NCBI RefSeq assembly: GCF_900176205.1
Contig: NZ_LT859959.1
Location: 1,178,001-1,242,000, forward strand
Reading direction: 5' to 3'
DNA length: 64,000 nt
Origin: Bradyrhizobium sp. ORS 285
Lineage (GTDB): Bacteria; Pseudomonadota; Alphaproteobacteria; Rhizobiales; Xanthobacteraceae
This document shows positions 19,760 through 33,625 of the stretch, piece after piece. The position numbers and the translations under genes were made by a program. The notes under the pieces were generated by a model. It was given only the letters and a program-made list of their open reading frames with translations, searched no databases and was not told where the DNA came from. Positions within the stretch are counted from its first letter, which is position 1; every line of letters starts with the position of its first letter.

Positions 19760-20620
19760 TCACGGTGGCGGGCCGGTTGCGCCATCGTGGTTTTGCAGCA
19801 GAATCGGCGGTTTGTTGCCGATCGCGCCGTGCGGCCGTTCTTCGTTGTAGGACCTGCGCCAAGTCTCCACTTTTTCCTCGGCATCCGCAAGCGTCAGGAA
19901 CCAATGGGCATTGAGACATTCCTCCCGGAAGCGTCCGTTGAACGCCTTGATGAAAGCATTGTCCGTCGGCTTGCCGGCCCTGGAGAAGTCCAGCGTGACG
20001 CCGCGCTGATACGCCCAGACGTCGAGATCGCGCGACACGAACTCGGTGCCTTGATCGACACGGATCGTTGCCGGGAATCCCACTTCATTGCAGACTCCTT
20101 CCAGTATCTCCACGACATCGGTGCCGCGGAAAGTGAACCGCGGTGTCAGCGCTGGCGAGAATCGGGAGAAGATGTCGACGATCGTGAGCACCCGTAGCTT
20201 ACGTCCGGTTGCCAGCTGATCGTGGACGAAGTCCATCGCCCAGGTCTCGTTCGATCGCGTCGCCGGCCTGCGATCATCCCGCAACTTGGCCCTGACTCGA
20301 CGCTTCGGCGCCTTGTTGCGTAATTGCAGGCCCAATTCGCGATAGACCCGCCGCGTCTTGTTCTGCCCGTGGCGCCATCCTTCGCGACGAAGCACGACGT
20401 GAATGCGGCGATAACCGTAGCGGACGCGAACCTGACAGATCTCCCTGATCCGTTGTTCGAGGGCGGCCTGGTCGGAGCGACGGGATCTGTAGTGGTAGGT
20501 CGACCTGTCGAACTCCAGGGCGTCGCAGGCCCTGCGGATCGACACCTGCCACTTGCCGCAGATCTCGTCGACGAGCTTGCGCTTCCGACCAGGCTTCACA
20601 GCTTTCGGCGGATCATGTCC
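19760..20620 (-). CDS. IS3-family orfB (DDE transposase subunit)
   Basis: About 286 residues, start position approximate because IS3 orfB is normally expressed by frameshift from orfA. The DDE core is complete: ETWAMDFVHDQLATGR (first Asp), IRVDQGTEFVSRDL (second Asp), AFIKAFNGRFREECLN, where the usual ESFNG glutamate is replaced by KAFNG. That places lysine at the expected catalytic glutamate position, so this copy may be inactive. HTH_21-type YGYRRIHVVLRREG precedes the core. Confidence 0.85.
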   Translation of the reverse strand, partial: GHDPPKAVKPGRKRKLVDEICGKWQVSIRRACDALEFDRSTYHYRSRRSDQAALEQRIREICQVRVRYGYRRIHVVLRREGWRHGQNKTRRVYRELGLQLRNKAPKRRVRAKLRDDRRPATRSNETWAMDFVHDQLATGRKLRVLTIVDIFSRFSPALTPRFTFRGTDVVEILEGVCNEVGFPATIRVDQGTEFVSRDLDVWAYQRGVTLDFSRAGKPTDNAFIKAFNGRFREECLNAHWFLTLADAEEKVETWRRSYNEERPHGAIGNKPPILLQNHDGATGPPP

Positions 20621-20870
20621 TGCAGCATCTCCTTGTCGAGCGACAGATCGGCCACCAGCTTCCTCAGCTTGCCGTTCTCGTCCTCGAGCTGCTTCAGCCG
20701 CCGCATCTCGGTCGGCAGCAGCCCGTCGTACTTCTTCTTCCAACTGAAATAGGTCGCTGGGCTGATCTCGGCCTTGCGGCAGATGTCCGTGACCGGCACG
20801 CCGTCGTTGCCCTGCTTCAGATGAACGCCTTCTGGGCGTCCGAAAACTTCGAGGCCTTCATCGTCTTCCG
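20596..20870 (-). pseudogene. IS3-family orfA with one-base deletion
   Basis: Compared with the intact orfA at 4054-4320, one T is missing in TTCATCTGAAG near 20820, which shifts the frame between the first 12 codons and the HTH. The remaining part (VTDICRKAEISPATYFSWKK) is open from an internal ATG at 20799. Confidence 0.75.
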
Positions 20871-20936
20871 CTCTTCCCAGCCGGGGAATCGGCAGCGCAA
20901 GACTCTAGCCAAAAATGGTCCAGTTTCCCGGCCTCA

Positions 20937-22330
20937 GATCACCCCATAGCGCTGTAGCGGGTGGACTACTTTGCGGTGGTCACCGGCGATTGCCCGGTAG
21001 GGTCGGGTTGTTGACACCAACTTGAATCGAGGAACCATCGATGACCGACGAGATGATGAACCTTCGCGCGCTCCTGCAGAAGGCTCCGGACGCGGATCGT
21101 CTGCGCGAGACGATCGGCTTTGCAGGCCCAGCGGTTGATGGAGATGGAAGTCGCCGGCTGAGCTGAGCATCCTATGGCGAGAAGAGCTCCGAGTGTCTGG
21201 CGCAGCGCAACGGTTACAGTGAGCGGACCAGGGAGACGCGCCGGCACGGTCGAGCTGCGCATCCCCAAGCTGCGCAAAAAGGGCCACTTCCCGGGCTCCT
21301 GGAGCCGCGCCGGATGGTTGAGAAGGCGCTGACAGGAGGCCTACGTCCAGGGCGTCTCGACCCGCCCGGTCGACGACCTCGTGCAGGCGATGGGGATGAG
21401 CGGCATCTCCAAGAGCCTGGTGAGCCGGCTCTGCGGCGAGATCGCCAACAAGAGCCTGCCCCCCCCCCGCGAAGGCTGGGGTGAAGGCCTTCCTCACTCG
21501 TCCGATCGAAGGCGACTGGCCGTATCCGTGGATCGACGCCACCTACGTGAAGGTGCGGCAGAACGGGCGCATTGTCTCGATCGCGGTGATCGTCCCGATT
21601 GGCGTCAACAGCGACGGCCGGCGCGAGGCGCTCGGCATGGACCTCGGCCCATCCGAGGCCGAGACGTTCTGGACCGCATCCCTGCGCAAGCTCGCCGCCG
21701 CGGTTTACGTGGCGCGAAGCACGTGATCTCGGATGCTCACCAGGGCATTAAGGCCACCGTCGCCTAGGTGCTCAATGCCATCTGGCAGCGTTGTCGCGTT
21801 CACTTCATGCGCAACGCTCTCGCTCATGCCGGTAAGAGCGGGCGCCGCGTGGTTTCCGCCGTCATCGCCACGGCTTTCGCCCCGGACGACGCCGAGGCAG
21901 CCAAGGCGCAATGGCGCAAGATCGCCGACCAGATCCGTCCCGACGTGCCCAAGCTCGCAGCCCTCATGGATGAGGTCGAGCCTGACGTGCTCGCCTATAT
22001 GAGCTTCCCGGCACAGCCACGCGCCAAGCTGCACTCGACCAATCCAATCGAGAGGGGCAATAGCGAGATCAAGCGCCGCACCGAGGTCGTCGGCATCTTC
22101 CCAAACGAGAATGCAATCGTCCGTCTCGTCTGCGCCATCCTGCTCGAACAGAACGACGAGTGGGCCGTCCAGCGCGCCCGCTACATGACGCCGTAAACCA
22201 TCGCGCCTTTGAGCGATGATCCCATTGCTGGTCTGCCCGCTATGGCAGGCTGACCAGCTCGGCCCGCACCGGACGCGTTCGGTGATCCACTATGCCAGCT
22301 ACACCACTCCCTACGAGATGATCTCCCGCT
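20937..22330 (+). mobile_element. IS256 copy B, decayed
   Basis: It matches copy A from about 60 bp inside the left end onwards. The transposase gene (from ATG 21041) is ruined by several frameshifts, a 30-bp-scale insertion containing a run of ten C near 21460, and a nonsense TAG at 21765 where copy A has AAG. The right part (21768-22196) remains open. The same lesions occur in the inverted copy D at 28299-29189. Confidence 0.85.
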
Positions 22331-22527
22331 GAAGCAAGATGCACGCCCGCCGACAGCAGAAGCCGCTCACTGGCGAGCTCACGCAAGTGCCCTCGAAGCT
22401 CGGTCAGATGGTCGCTGAGGTCGACTCTAAACCGTCTTGGGGAGAAGAGTAGAAATATAACGAGGGCCGGCCGCCCCTAAGTGTCCTGAAGCAGAAGTTC
22501 GCAACATCGGGCCTTGTTTTTCCCGGG
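22331..22527. other. No gene seen
   Basis: Short spacer between two IS relics without a supported coding frame. Confidence 0.4.
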
Positions 22528-22944
22528 GCATTATAACGACAGAAGCGCTCGATGGAAGCAAGGATGTCGTCGGCGGATTTGGTCGATCGGAACGGTTTCG
22601 GATCGGCGTTGTGTCGTTCGATGAATTAGGCGATGTCTGCCCTGAGGGCCGCCGCGCTGCGATAGACCCCGCGCCTGATCTTCTTATCGGTGAGGAGCGA
22701 GAAGAAGCGCTCCACCTGGTTGAGCCACGACGAACTGGTCGGGTCAGGTGGACTTGCCAGCGCGGCCGTTTTACCAGCCATCTTCAGATCAAGGGCGTTT
22801 TGAGCTTGGCGTAGTTATCCATGACCAAGTGAACGTCGAGCTCAGACGGCACTCTCGCTTCAATCTCGTCGAGGAACTTGTGGAACTCGGCTGTGCGATG
22901 GCGCCCGTGGCATTGCCAATCACTCGTCCGGCTGCGATATCGAG
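22528..22944 (-). pseudogene. IS630-family transposase, 3' remnant
   Basis: On the minus strand: [20 protein letters not shown] followed by DNYAKLKTP (second Asp), then in another frame WLNQVERFFSLLTDKKIRRG (Glu) and the usual KSADDILASIERF end. Two frameshifts and an in-frame stop are present. It is a different IS630 lineage from the copy at 12355; a similar relic is at 40737-41160. Confidence 0.75.
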
Positions 22945-23780
22945 GGTCGTGTCCCCGGGCGTGGTGTAACTCGGTAGAGCAAAGCCGTCCGCCCGCGCCT
23001 ACGTGAAGGTGCGCCAGAACGGGCGCATCGTCTCGGTCGCGGTTATCGTCGCGATCGGCGTCAACAGCGACGGCCGACGCGAGGTGCTGGGCATGGACGT
23101 CGGCCCGTCCGAGGCCGAGACGTTCTGGACCGCGTTCCTGCGCAAGCTCACACGCCGTGGACTGCGTGGCGTGCAGCTCGTGATCTCGGATGCTCACGAG
23201 GGCATCAAGGCCACCGTCGCCAAGGTGCTCAATGCCACCTGGCAGCGTTGTCGCGTTCACTTCATGCGCAACGCTCTCGCTCATGCCGGTAAGAGCGGGC
23301 GCCGCGTGGTCTCCGCCTTCATCGCCACGGCCTTTGCCCAGGACGACGCCGAGGCAGCCAAGGCGCAATGGCGCAAGGTCGCCGACCAGATCCGTCCCAA
23401 CGTGCCCAAGCTCGCCGCCCTCATGGATGAGGCCGAGCCTGACGTGCTCGCCTATATGAGCTTCCCGGCACAGCACCGCGCCAAGCTGCACTCGACCAAT
23501 CCAATCGAGAGGGTCAATGGCGAGATCAAGCGCCGCACCGAGGTCGTCGGCATCTTCCCAAACGAGGAAGCAATCGTCCGTCTCGTCGGTGCGATCCTGC
23601 TCGAGCAGAACGACGAGTGGGCCGTCCAGCGCGCCCGCTACATGACTCTGGAAACCATCGCGCCTTTGAGCGATGATCCCATTGCTGGCCTGCCCGCCGT
23701 GGCAGGCTGACCAGCTCGGCCCGCACCGGAATCGCCCGGTGATCCACCATGCCAGCTACACCACTCTATGGGACACGATC
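22945..23780 (+). mobile_element. IS256 copy C, internal deletion derivative
   Basis: Both IS256 ends are present (GGTCGTGTCC at 22945 and GGGACACGATC ending at 23780), but about 590 bp are missing between 22999 and the sequence CTACGTGAAGG. The remaining ORF (23003-23710) starts after the first catalytic Asp. No target duplication is seen: the left flank is an IS630 relic and the right flank is IS66 tnpC, so it marks a deletion endpoint. The ends could still be mobilised in trans by copy A. Confidence 0.85.
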
Positions 23781-24470
23781 TGGCTGTCGCCCGCGCGAAA
23801 GCCTCGGAAGACAGCGCGCTGATCGCCCAGCAGAAGCTGCAGATCGCCAAGCTGCGGCATCAGATCTACGGACAACAGTCGGAGCGCTCGTCGCGGCTGA
23901 TCGAGCAGTTGGCGCTGACCTTCGAGGAGCTGGCGGCCGACGCCACCGAGGACGAGCTGTCGGCAGAGCAAGCCGCGGCCAGGACGACGACCGTCCGCGG
24001 ATTTACGCGCAAGCGTGCGGAGCGCCAGACCTTCCCGGAGCATCTGCCGCGCGAGCGGGTTGTGATAGATCCGCCGCCCGCGTGCGAGTGCTGCGGCGGC
24101 CATCGCCTGCGCAAGATCGGAGAGGACGTGACGCGGACGCTGGAGGCAGTGCCGCGGCAGTGGAAGGTGGTCGAGACGGTGCGGGAGAAGTTCTCCTGCC
24201 GCGACTGCGAGAAGATCAGCCAGGCGCCAACGCCGTTCCATGCCGTGGCGCGGGGATGGGCCGGTCCGAGCTTGTTGGCCATGATCATGTTCGAGAAGTT
24301 CGGCCAGCATCAGCCATTGAACCGCCAGGCCGTATAGCGCGACGATCAGGATGAGAACTTGGCGTCAATCTGGATGAGAAGATTGGAGCCGGGTGGCCGG
24401 ATCATTGTCGCTGGCTCCCGGCTTGGCAAGGGCTGATTGACGCTGGGCGACAATCAGCATTGCCGCAGCG

Positions 24471-26971
<2,501 letters not shown>

Positions 26972-28025
26972 TCATCCTGATTGTCGCTGGGTTCTCACCT
27001 TGATTGTCGCCGCGCAAGGCCGAGCGTTACGCCTTGGAAGGCGTGCCGATCGCGCTCTCGACCATGGCGGATGCCGTTGGATCGGTCTGTGCGTCGCTGG
27101 AACCTCTGCTACGCCTAGTCGAATCCCACGTTCTGGCGGCCGAGCGCCTTCATGCTGATGACACGACCGTGCCGGTGCTGGCCAAGGGCAAGACCGATAC
27201 GGGGAGATGCTGGATCTACGTCCGGGACGATCGGCCGTTTGGCGGCGCCGACCCGCCGGCAGCGATGTTCTACTACTCCCGCGACCGCAGGGGCGAGCAC
27301 CCGCAGAAGCATCTGGCAGGCTATGCCGGCATCCTGCAGGCCGATGCCTATGACGGGTATAACCAGCTCTATCTGGCGGAGCGCCAACCTGGAGCGATCC
27401 GCGAAGCGGCGTGTTGGGTACATGCCCGGCGCCCGTTCTTCGTCATGGCCGACATCGACGAGAACGCGCGACGCAAGGCTTCCGGCAAGAAGGACATTCC
27501 GCTGTCGCCGATCGCGGTCGAGATGGTGCGACGGATCGATGCATTGTTCGAGATCGAACGCTCCGTCAATGGTAGGAGCGCCGAGGAGCGCGTTCGGGTG
27601 CGGCAGGCGCTGAGCCAGCCTCTGGTCGAGGACCTGGAGGTCTATATGCGTGAGCAACTCGCCAAACTGTCCCGTGGCCACGACCTCGCCAAGGCGTTCA
27701 ACTACATCCTCAAGCGCTGGCCGAGCTTCACCGCGTTCCTCGATGACGGGCGGATCTGCCTCTCGAACAATGCCGCCGAGCGCGGGCTGAGAGGCATCGC
27801 TCTCGGTCGAAAGTCCTGGCTGTTCTGCGGCTCCGATCGCGGAGGTCGGCGCGCGGCGGCCATGTACAGCCTGATCGTCACGGCCAAAATGAATGGTATC
27901 GATCCGCAGGCCTGGCTCGCCGATGTCCTCGCGCGCATCGCCTCTCACCCGGCTCACCGGCTGGACGAATTGCTGCCCTGGAAATGGACACCGGCATCAG
28001 CGCTCTCCGCTCGAGCGGCATAGCC

Positions 28026-28268
28026 ATGCACGTCAACAAGGTTCATCACGTCACCACCCTCACCCAGGTCGCGAAACCTCGGGGAAGATGAAGGCTGGCT
28101 GATCGACGTGGCCAACGAGATGGAGATCGAGGACGGCGTGGTCTGGGTCTATGGCGTCGGAGAAGATGGCGTCCAGGCCTTCACCAACGCGGGCGTCGAA
28201 AATCTGATCGAACAAGTTCGAATGCACAAGGAGAACCAAGGATTGCTCAAACGCCGGCAATCCAGATA
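28026..28268 (+). pseudogene. IS66 passenger ORF, frameshifted (copy b)
   Basis: Same small ORF as 12059-12280. Two bases are missing near 28075 (GCGAAACCTCGG instead of GCGAAAGACTTCGG seen at 38030), which breaks the frame. The copy at 50338-50580 has the identical lesion. Confidence 0.7.
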
Positions 28269-28298
28269 ATATAGTCAGACTGCGGCCCGGATGCTTAC

Positions 28299-29189
28299 GC
28301 TCTTACCGGCATGAGCGAGAGCGTTGCGCATGAAGTGAACGCGACAACGCTGCCAGGTGGCATGAGCACCTAGGCGACGGTGGCCTTAATGCCCTGGTGA
28401 GCATCCGAGATCACGTGCTTCGCGCCACGTAAACCGCGGCGGCGAGCTTGCGGAGGGATGCGGTCCAGAACGTCTCGGCCTCGGATGGGCCGAGGTCCAT
28501 GCCGAGCGCCTCGCGCCGGCCGTCGCTGTTGACGCCAATCGGGACGATCACCGCGATCGAGACAATGCGCCCGTTCTGCCGCACCTTCACGTAGGTGGCG
28601 TCGATCCACGGATACGGCCAGTCGCCTTCGATCGGACGAGTGAGGAAGGCCTTCACCCCAGCCTTCGCGGGGGGGCAGGCTCTTGTTGGCGATCTCGCCG
28701 CAGAGCCGGCTCACCAGGCTCTTGGAGATGCCGCTCATCCCCATCGCCTGCACGAGGTCGTCGACCGGGCGGGTCGAGACGCCCTGGACGTAGGCCTCCT
28801 GTCAGCGCCTTCTCAACCATCCGGCGCGGCTCCAGGCGCCCGGGAAGTGGCCCTTTTTGCGCAGCTTGGGGATGCGCAGCTCGACCGTGCCGGCGCGTCT
28901 CCCTGGTCCGCTCACTGTAACCGTCGCGCTGCGCCAGACCCTCGGAGCTCTTCTCGCCATAGATGCTCAGCTCAGCCCGGCGACTTCCATCTCCATCAAC
29001 CGCTGGGCTGCGAAGCCGATCATCTCGCGCAGACGATCCGCGTCCGGAGCCTTCTGCAAGAGCGCGCGAAGGTTCATCATCTCGTCGGTCATCGATGGTT
29101 CCTCGATTCAGGTTGGTGTCAACAACCCGACCCTACCGGGCAATCGCCGGTGACCACCGCAAGCCGTCCACCCGCTACGGCGCTATCCT
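28299..29189 (-). mobile_element. IS256 copy D, decayed, inverted relative to copy B
   Basis: Reads as the left two thirds of IS256 on the minus strand and shares the special lesions of copy B: the inserted CCC-rich stretch (seven C here, ten in B), the TAG in place of AAG and the same frameshifts. It is cut at 28299 by the IS66 right end. No working transposase. Confidence 0.85.
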
Positions 29190-29328
29190 TCAGCGGTCCG
29201 CTTTTTGATCGACATTGCTCGTGCATAGCGACAGCCGAATTATGGATTAACCCCGTAAATACGCGGGGGGCGAACATTACAAAGCGTTCATTTTTCTAAA
29301 TTAATGCTAGGAAGACAGGAGAACAAAC

Positions 29329-31422
29329 ATGTTGAACCGTTTTACTATTTCGCAGTTGCTTACGGCCGGAATTGTAATGGCTGCTTTCGCGTTTCTGGCA
29401 GTTGTATCAGTGAGCGCCTGGGGCGCTTGGACAGTCTTGCAGACCGCCCATATCCTGACCACTACAGCGGACGCGTCATCCGAAATGTTCAAGGTTATGA
29501 CGAGTGCGCGTGCAGACCGCGTAGGCTCCGCAAGATCGTTACAGAGCGAAGTACCCCTCGAAGCGGAGACAGAAAAATATTTGAAAGGCATCCGAGGAGC
29601 ACTAGTCCCCGCAGCCGATAGGGCTATGAATTTGCTAGCCTCCAACAGCACTTTGTCGAAGCCGGCCAGCGTGGAGGACTTCCGGCGCCTGATGGAAGCG
29701 CTGAAGGTCCAGCAGCGCGAATTCTGGATCGAAATAGAGAAGCCGAAAGCGGTTAGGCGTGCTGCTTTAAGTAGCGAATATGTTGAGACAGAAAGCGCGC
29801 TCCTCGCAGTTGCGGAGGCAATATCTGACGATTTGAGGGCAAGAGTTCGACAGCAAAACTCGATACTGGATCAATTGCTAGCAATCAATCAATTTGCGTG
29901 GTTGCTACGCAAGACAGCGGGCGAGGCATCAGCGAAAGTAGGCGAAATGATGTTGGTTTCGGAGGTGAATCCGGCGGCTCGTTTAGTGTACGACAGACTA
30001 GTCGGCGGTACCGAGGTCGCTTGGAGCGCGCTGAAGCTTACGATGTCTGGTATGAGCATGTCACCAGCGCTAAGCGCTGCAATCAGCGAGACTGATGATG
30101 CCTATTTTGGCGACGCGTACTTGAGTGTTCGCGAAAAATTGGTGAATGCTGCGCTCAGAAATGAAAAAACAGAAATGAATGCAAGCCAATGGAGCGTGTA
30201 TTCTGTCAATCGCTTAGCAGCTGCAACGAAGATCGCGGAGGCGGCGCTCGAAGATGCTAAAGAGTTCACTGGTAATGAAGAGAGAGGGGCGCTGAAGTCG
30301 CTGGTGGTACAGAGTGCGATGGTGGTGATTACGTTGCTTGTCGGCTGCGCTGCGATGATAATTTTGTCGAGGCGTGTGATTGGGCCACTGCACGAAATGC
30401 GTGACGCGATGCTCAAAGTGGCGTCGGGGGATCTCAGGGTGGAGAATGGCTTCAATGGTCGTCGAGATGAGATTGGAGCGTTAGCTTCAGCGCTCGAGAC
30501 ATTCAAGCGTCATGCGCTGGAAAAGATCGATATTGAAGCCCAAGAGCGGAAACGTAGCCTTGCAGCAGTGCGCCGACAAAAAGAGGTGGAAAGTCTAGTC
30601 GCGAGTTTTGAAGGTGTCGTGAGAAACTCGCTCAGTCAGCTGCGTAGTGCGTCAGAAGACATGCGAACAACTTCGCTTGATCTTACGAGCGTGTCGAATT
30701 TGAGCAATGATAGAGCGCGCAAAGCGGAGCGGGCGTCGAGTGATGCGTCCCTCAGCGTGCAAACAGTTGCGTCTGCGGCTGAACAATTAAATGCATCCAT
30801 TACTGATATTAGCAGGCAGGCGGCTTTGGCTGCGGGTATCGCTAGTCGGGCAGTTGATCAGGCTCTCACGACAGATAGTACAGTACAAGGTCTCGCGAGC
30901 TCCGCCGGGCGGATTGGAGAGGTAGTAGTGCTGATAAACAACATCGCGTCGCAGACCAATCTTTTGGCGCTGAACGCGACCATCGAAGCGGCTCGGGCTG
31001 GAGAAGCTGGTCGCGGATTTGCCGTCGTGGCTTCAGAGGTCAAAATGCTTGCGAGTCAGACAGCTGGAGCAACTGAGGAGATATCGGAGCAGGTGTCCGG
31101 TATCCAGAAAGTCGCTGCTGACGCAGTTGAGGCGATTCAGCGTATAGGTGGTATTATCGCGCAGGTGAATGAGGTGGCAACCGCGATCGCTGCTGCAGTG
31201 CACCAGCAGGGCGCTGCGACCAAAGAGATATCACGAAGTACACAAATCGCGGCCGATGGAACGAGGCACGTGGCAAGTAGTATCTCGGGCGTTAAGTCCG
31301 ATGCAGATACCTCCGCGGCTGCCGCCGATAACGTTAAGCGTACCTCGGAGGTTCTTGACGGGCAGTGTCGAAGTCTAAATGAACAAGTGACTGCGTTCTT
31401 GCGCAGCATTCAGGCTGCCTAG
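29329..31422 (+). CDS. Methyl-accepting chemotaxis protein
   Basis: 697-residue chemoreceptor. A good ribosome site (AGGAGAAC) lies just before ATG 29329. Membrane helix near residues 10-32, a large periplasmic domain of about 290 residues (helical, unlike the smaller one at 343-2040), second helix around 323-345 ([20 protein letters not shown]), HAMP, then the signalling domain with its conserved tip near residues 537-580 ([20 protein letters not shown]). No CheR pentapeptide. Codon use and GC are lower than in the surrounding IS genes, as is usual for symbiosis-island genes. Ligand unknown; the neighbouring DctB-like sensor suggests, but does not prove, interest in small organic acids. Confidence 0.94.
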   Translation: MLNRFTISQLLTAGIVMAAFAFLAVVSVSAWGAWTVLQTAHILTTTADASSEMFKVMTSARADRVGSARSLQSEVPLEAETEKYLKGIRGALVPAADRAMNLLASNSTLSKPASVEDFRRLMEALKVQQREFWIEIEKPKAVRRAALSSEYVETESALLAVAEAISDDLRARVRQQNSILDQLLAINQFAWLLRKTAGEASAKVGEMMLVSEVNPAARLVYDRLVGGTEVAWSALKLTMSGMSMSPALSAAISETDDAYFGDAYLSVREKLVNAALRNEKTEMNASQWSVYSVNRLAAATKIAEAALEDAKEFTGNEERGALKSLVVQSAMVVITLLVGCAAMIILSRRVIGPLHEMRDAMLKVASGDLRVENGFNGRRDEIGALASALETFKRHALEKIDIEAQERKRSLAAVRRQKEVESLVASFEGVVRNSLSQLRSASEDMRTTSLDLTSVSNLSNDRARKAERASSDASLSVQTVASAAEQLNASITDISRQAALAAGIASRAVDQALTTDSTVQGLASSAGRIGEVVVLINNIASQTNLLALNATIEAARAGEAGRGFAVVASEVKMLASQTAGATEEISEQVSGIQKVAADAVEAIQRIGGIIAQVNEVATAIAAAVHQQGAATKEISRSTQIAADGTRHVASSISGVKSDADTSAAAADNVKRTSEVLDGQCRSLNEQVTAFLRSIQAA

Positions 31423-31844
31423 GAGCGAGAGTGCCGGGATGTCGGCAGACCTTGTCAACAAGGCGGGTGGGGTGTTGAGTCTGGCTTTGCGCGATTCCGG
31501 GCGATAGTATGCAAGATAGTGATTGTGGTGTTCTTGCGGATAGCAGGCGAAGACAGGCAAGGTCGTATCCCTTAAGTCAGCTGAGCCCTCTGGGAGAACG
31601 CGGCAGGATGGCTTCATCGCCATGCTGATCGTCCCGATCCCGAGCGGTGACGGAACCGGGAGTCTAGATGCTGGCACCTATTAGAGTGGCGCTTGAAAGC
31701 GTAGGGCCCATGGGACGTGCTATGTCCGACGCATTGGCCAGTAAAAAGTCTAAGCAGTCATTTCATATCCAAAAATTTGATGGTTTGTGGGCCGGCCAAT
31801 ATAGTCAAGCATTATCGGGTAAGTAGCTGAATCCCGGAGTGGAA
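31423..31844. other. Intergenic region, no gene seen
   Basis: About 420 bp between the chemoreceptor and the sensor kinase gene. It presumably carries the promoter of the two-component genes. I find no dctA-like gene and no convincing -24/-12 element here. Confidence 0.4.
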
Positions 31845-33623
31845 ATGCGTGCTATTCGTCTGCCTCTGCCTTCGACGCAGGTCGTTATGTTTGTGATCAC
31901 CATAGTTGGGGCGGTATGGTGGCTAATATATACCCTGGCATGGAATGTCGGGCTGGTGCAGGTGGAGCGAGAGGCCAATGACCGACTCGCGCTCGTCGCT
32001 AGTACGTTTGATGCGACGGTCGCTCGTTATCGCTATTTACCGGCAGTGCTTTCCCTCGCAGATCCCATTCGCGATCTCTATCGAAAACCCGGAGATTCGG
32101 AGGTCGTTGCGGCCGCTAATCGGTATTTAAAATCGTTGAATGAAAGCGCTCGCTCGGCCGAGCTCTACGTCCTCGACAGCACAGGCCATGGTTTGGCGGC
32201 GAGCAATTTCGACAAGGAACCAAGCTTCGTCGGCGAGGAATATTCCTTTCGGACATATTTTAAAGACGCGATCAATGAAGGGGCAGGGGCCGACTACGCT
32301 GTCGGAACTACCACTGGGCTGCCTGGTTATTTCCTTTCACATCGAATTGTGGACGGCGGCAGTATCCTTGGGGTGGCGGTTGTCAAGATCGACCTTACGA
32401 CGCTGGAGTCCAGCTGGAGCCGCGCAGGAGAGATGGTTGCCGTCCAGGACGAAGACGGAGTACTATTTCTTTCGAGCCGTCAAGATTGGAAGTATCGTCC
32501 CCTCCAGGCCATCTCCGCTCAGCAGATTAATGATCTGAACGTTAAACGCAAATTCGGTCAACCAATAAGCGCGACACCTGTGTTCTTGCGGGAGTCCCTC
32601 AGCCAAGGAGGTCAAATAGGTACCGCGCGCGGCCGCGACGGCTCTCAACGAGATCGGTTTCTTCTTAAGGCGCGTCCCCTCGAGCAGCGTTGGACCCTGC
32701 TTCTATTCTCGTCCGTTGAGGATGCGCGGTGGGAAGCTGCATTGATAGCGACGGTGTGCGGCTTCGGTCTGGTCGCGTCGTCGCTGGTCGTTCTGGTGGC
32801 TTACCAGCGCCGGCAGGCCATCAAAGCGAAACTTAGTTCGCATAACATTCTAGAGCAACGTGTCGCCGAACGGACCGACGAGCTAAGACGTACTCTTGAT
32901 AGCCTTGCACAAAGTGCGAAGCTCGCGAGCCTCGGGCAGGCTCTTGCCGGGGTCGCTCACGAGATCAATCAGCCGCTCGCCGCAATGATAACCTATCTGG
33001 CGAGCAGTCGAGTGCTACTCCGTCGTAATCAGGTCGATCGTGCGACGGCCAATCTCGACATGATGTCGACGATAGCTGAACGCATGATGGCTCTGATCAA
33101 TCACCTGCAGATGTTTGCACGCAATGAGCCGGGGGTGCGCGACATTGTTGACCTGCAGGAAGTGATTGAACACGCGCTTCGGCTGCTTCGGTATCGATTA
33201 ACAAGTGAAGACGTCGAAATAAGGTACTCCGAACCTGTCACGTCGGTGCGCGTGCTTGCCAATCCTATCCGTATGGAGCAAGTGGTCGTCAATTTGATCT
33301 CAAATGCGTTGGATGCAATGCGAGAGAGCCGTCGCAGAGTACTCCAAGTCACGCTGTCACAGGTAGGAGATAGTGCCGTAGTCACCGTGAGCGATAACGG
33401 TGTTGGAATAGCTGAGGAGCATCTCGGAATGATTTTCGATCCATTTTTCACAACAAAGGGTGTTGGAGAGGGGCTTGGGCTCGGGCTCTCGATATCGTAC
33501 GGGATTGTTCGTGAGTGTGGAGGAGAGATTTTGGTAAGCAGCACGCCGGGGCGGGGGGCGACATTCAAGGTAACGGTTCCTATCGCTCTGAGCGCGCCGC
33601 CGCAGCTTCTACGCGAGCTTTAG
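31845..33623 (+). CDS. Sensor histidine kinase, DctB-like
   Basis: 592-residue membrane kinase. ATG 31845 is chosen because GGAG lies five bases upstream; GTG 31839 overlaps that site. Membrane helix near residues 9-36, periplasmic sensory domain of about 260 residues resembling the double-PAS (dCache) domain of DctB, second helix around 296-320, coiled coil (EQRVAERTDELRRTL), phospho-acceptor His372 in GVAHEINQPLAAMI, then ATP-binding boxes: N (EQVVVNLISNALDAM), G1 (VSDNGVGIAEEH), F (FDPFFTTKGVGEGLGLGLSI). Two bases separate its stop from the response-regulator start, so the pair is an operon. In DctB the ligand is C4-dicarboxylate; here no dctA transporter is adjacent, so the signal is open. 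Confidence 0.9.
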   Translation: MRAIRLPLPSTQVVMFVITIVGAVWWLIYTLAWNVGLVQVEREANDRLALVASTFDATVARYRYLPAVLSLADPIRDLYRKPGDSEVVAAANRYLKSLNESARSAELYVLDSTGHGLAASNFDKEPSFVGEEYSFRTYFKDAINEGAGADYAVGTTTGLPGYFLSHRIVDGGSILGVAVVKIDLTTLESSWSRAGEMVAVQDEDGVLFLSSRQDWKYRPLQAISAQQINDLNVKRKFGQPISATPVFLRESLSQGGQIGTARGRDGSQRDRFLLKARPLEQRWTLLLFSSVEDARWEAALIATVCGFGLVASSLVVLVAYQRRQAIKAKLSSHNILEQRVAERTDELRRTLDSLAQSAKLASLGQALAGVAHEINQPLAAMITYLASSRVLLRRNQVDRATANLDMMSTIAERMMALINHLQMFARNEPGVRDIVDLQEVIEHALRLLRYRLTSEDVEIRYSEPVTSVRVLANPIRMEQVVVNLISNALDAMRESRRRVLQVTLSQVGDSAVVTVSDNGVGIAEEHLGMIFDPFFTTKGVGEGLGLGLSISYGIVRECGGEILVSSTPGRGATFKVTVPIALSAPPQLLREL

Positions 33624-33625
33624 GT

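Larger units (their letters stand above)
19714..20936 (-). mobile_element. IS3-type element, complete ends (1,223 bp)
   Basis: Both ends share TGAGGCCGnnAAnTGGACCA and the following CTAGAGTnTTGCG: from 20936 reading down and from 19714 reading up. No 3-bp target duplication is visible (flanks CAG and GAT), so the neighbours were probably rearranged after insertion. orfA carries a one-base deletion. Confidence 0.85.

Noticed and set aside
21455..21482. Run of ten C as a phase-variation switch
   Set aside because: It lies in a dead IS256 copy with other nonsense and frameshift lesions, so changing its length could not restore a protein.
27004..28023. Separate 339-codon transposase gene
   Set aside because: Its first codons are in the IS21 end; it is the 3' half of tnpC interrupted by IS21, not an independent gene.
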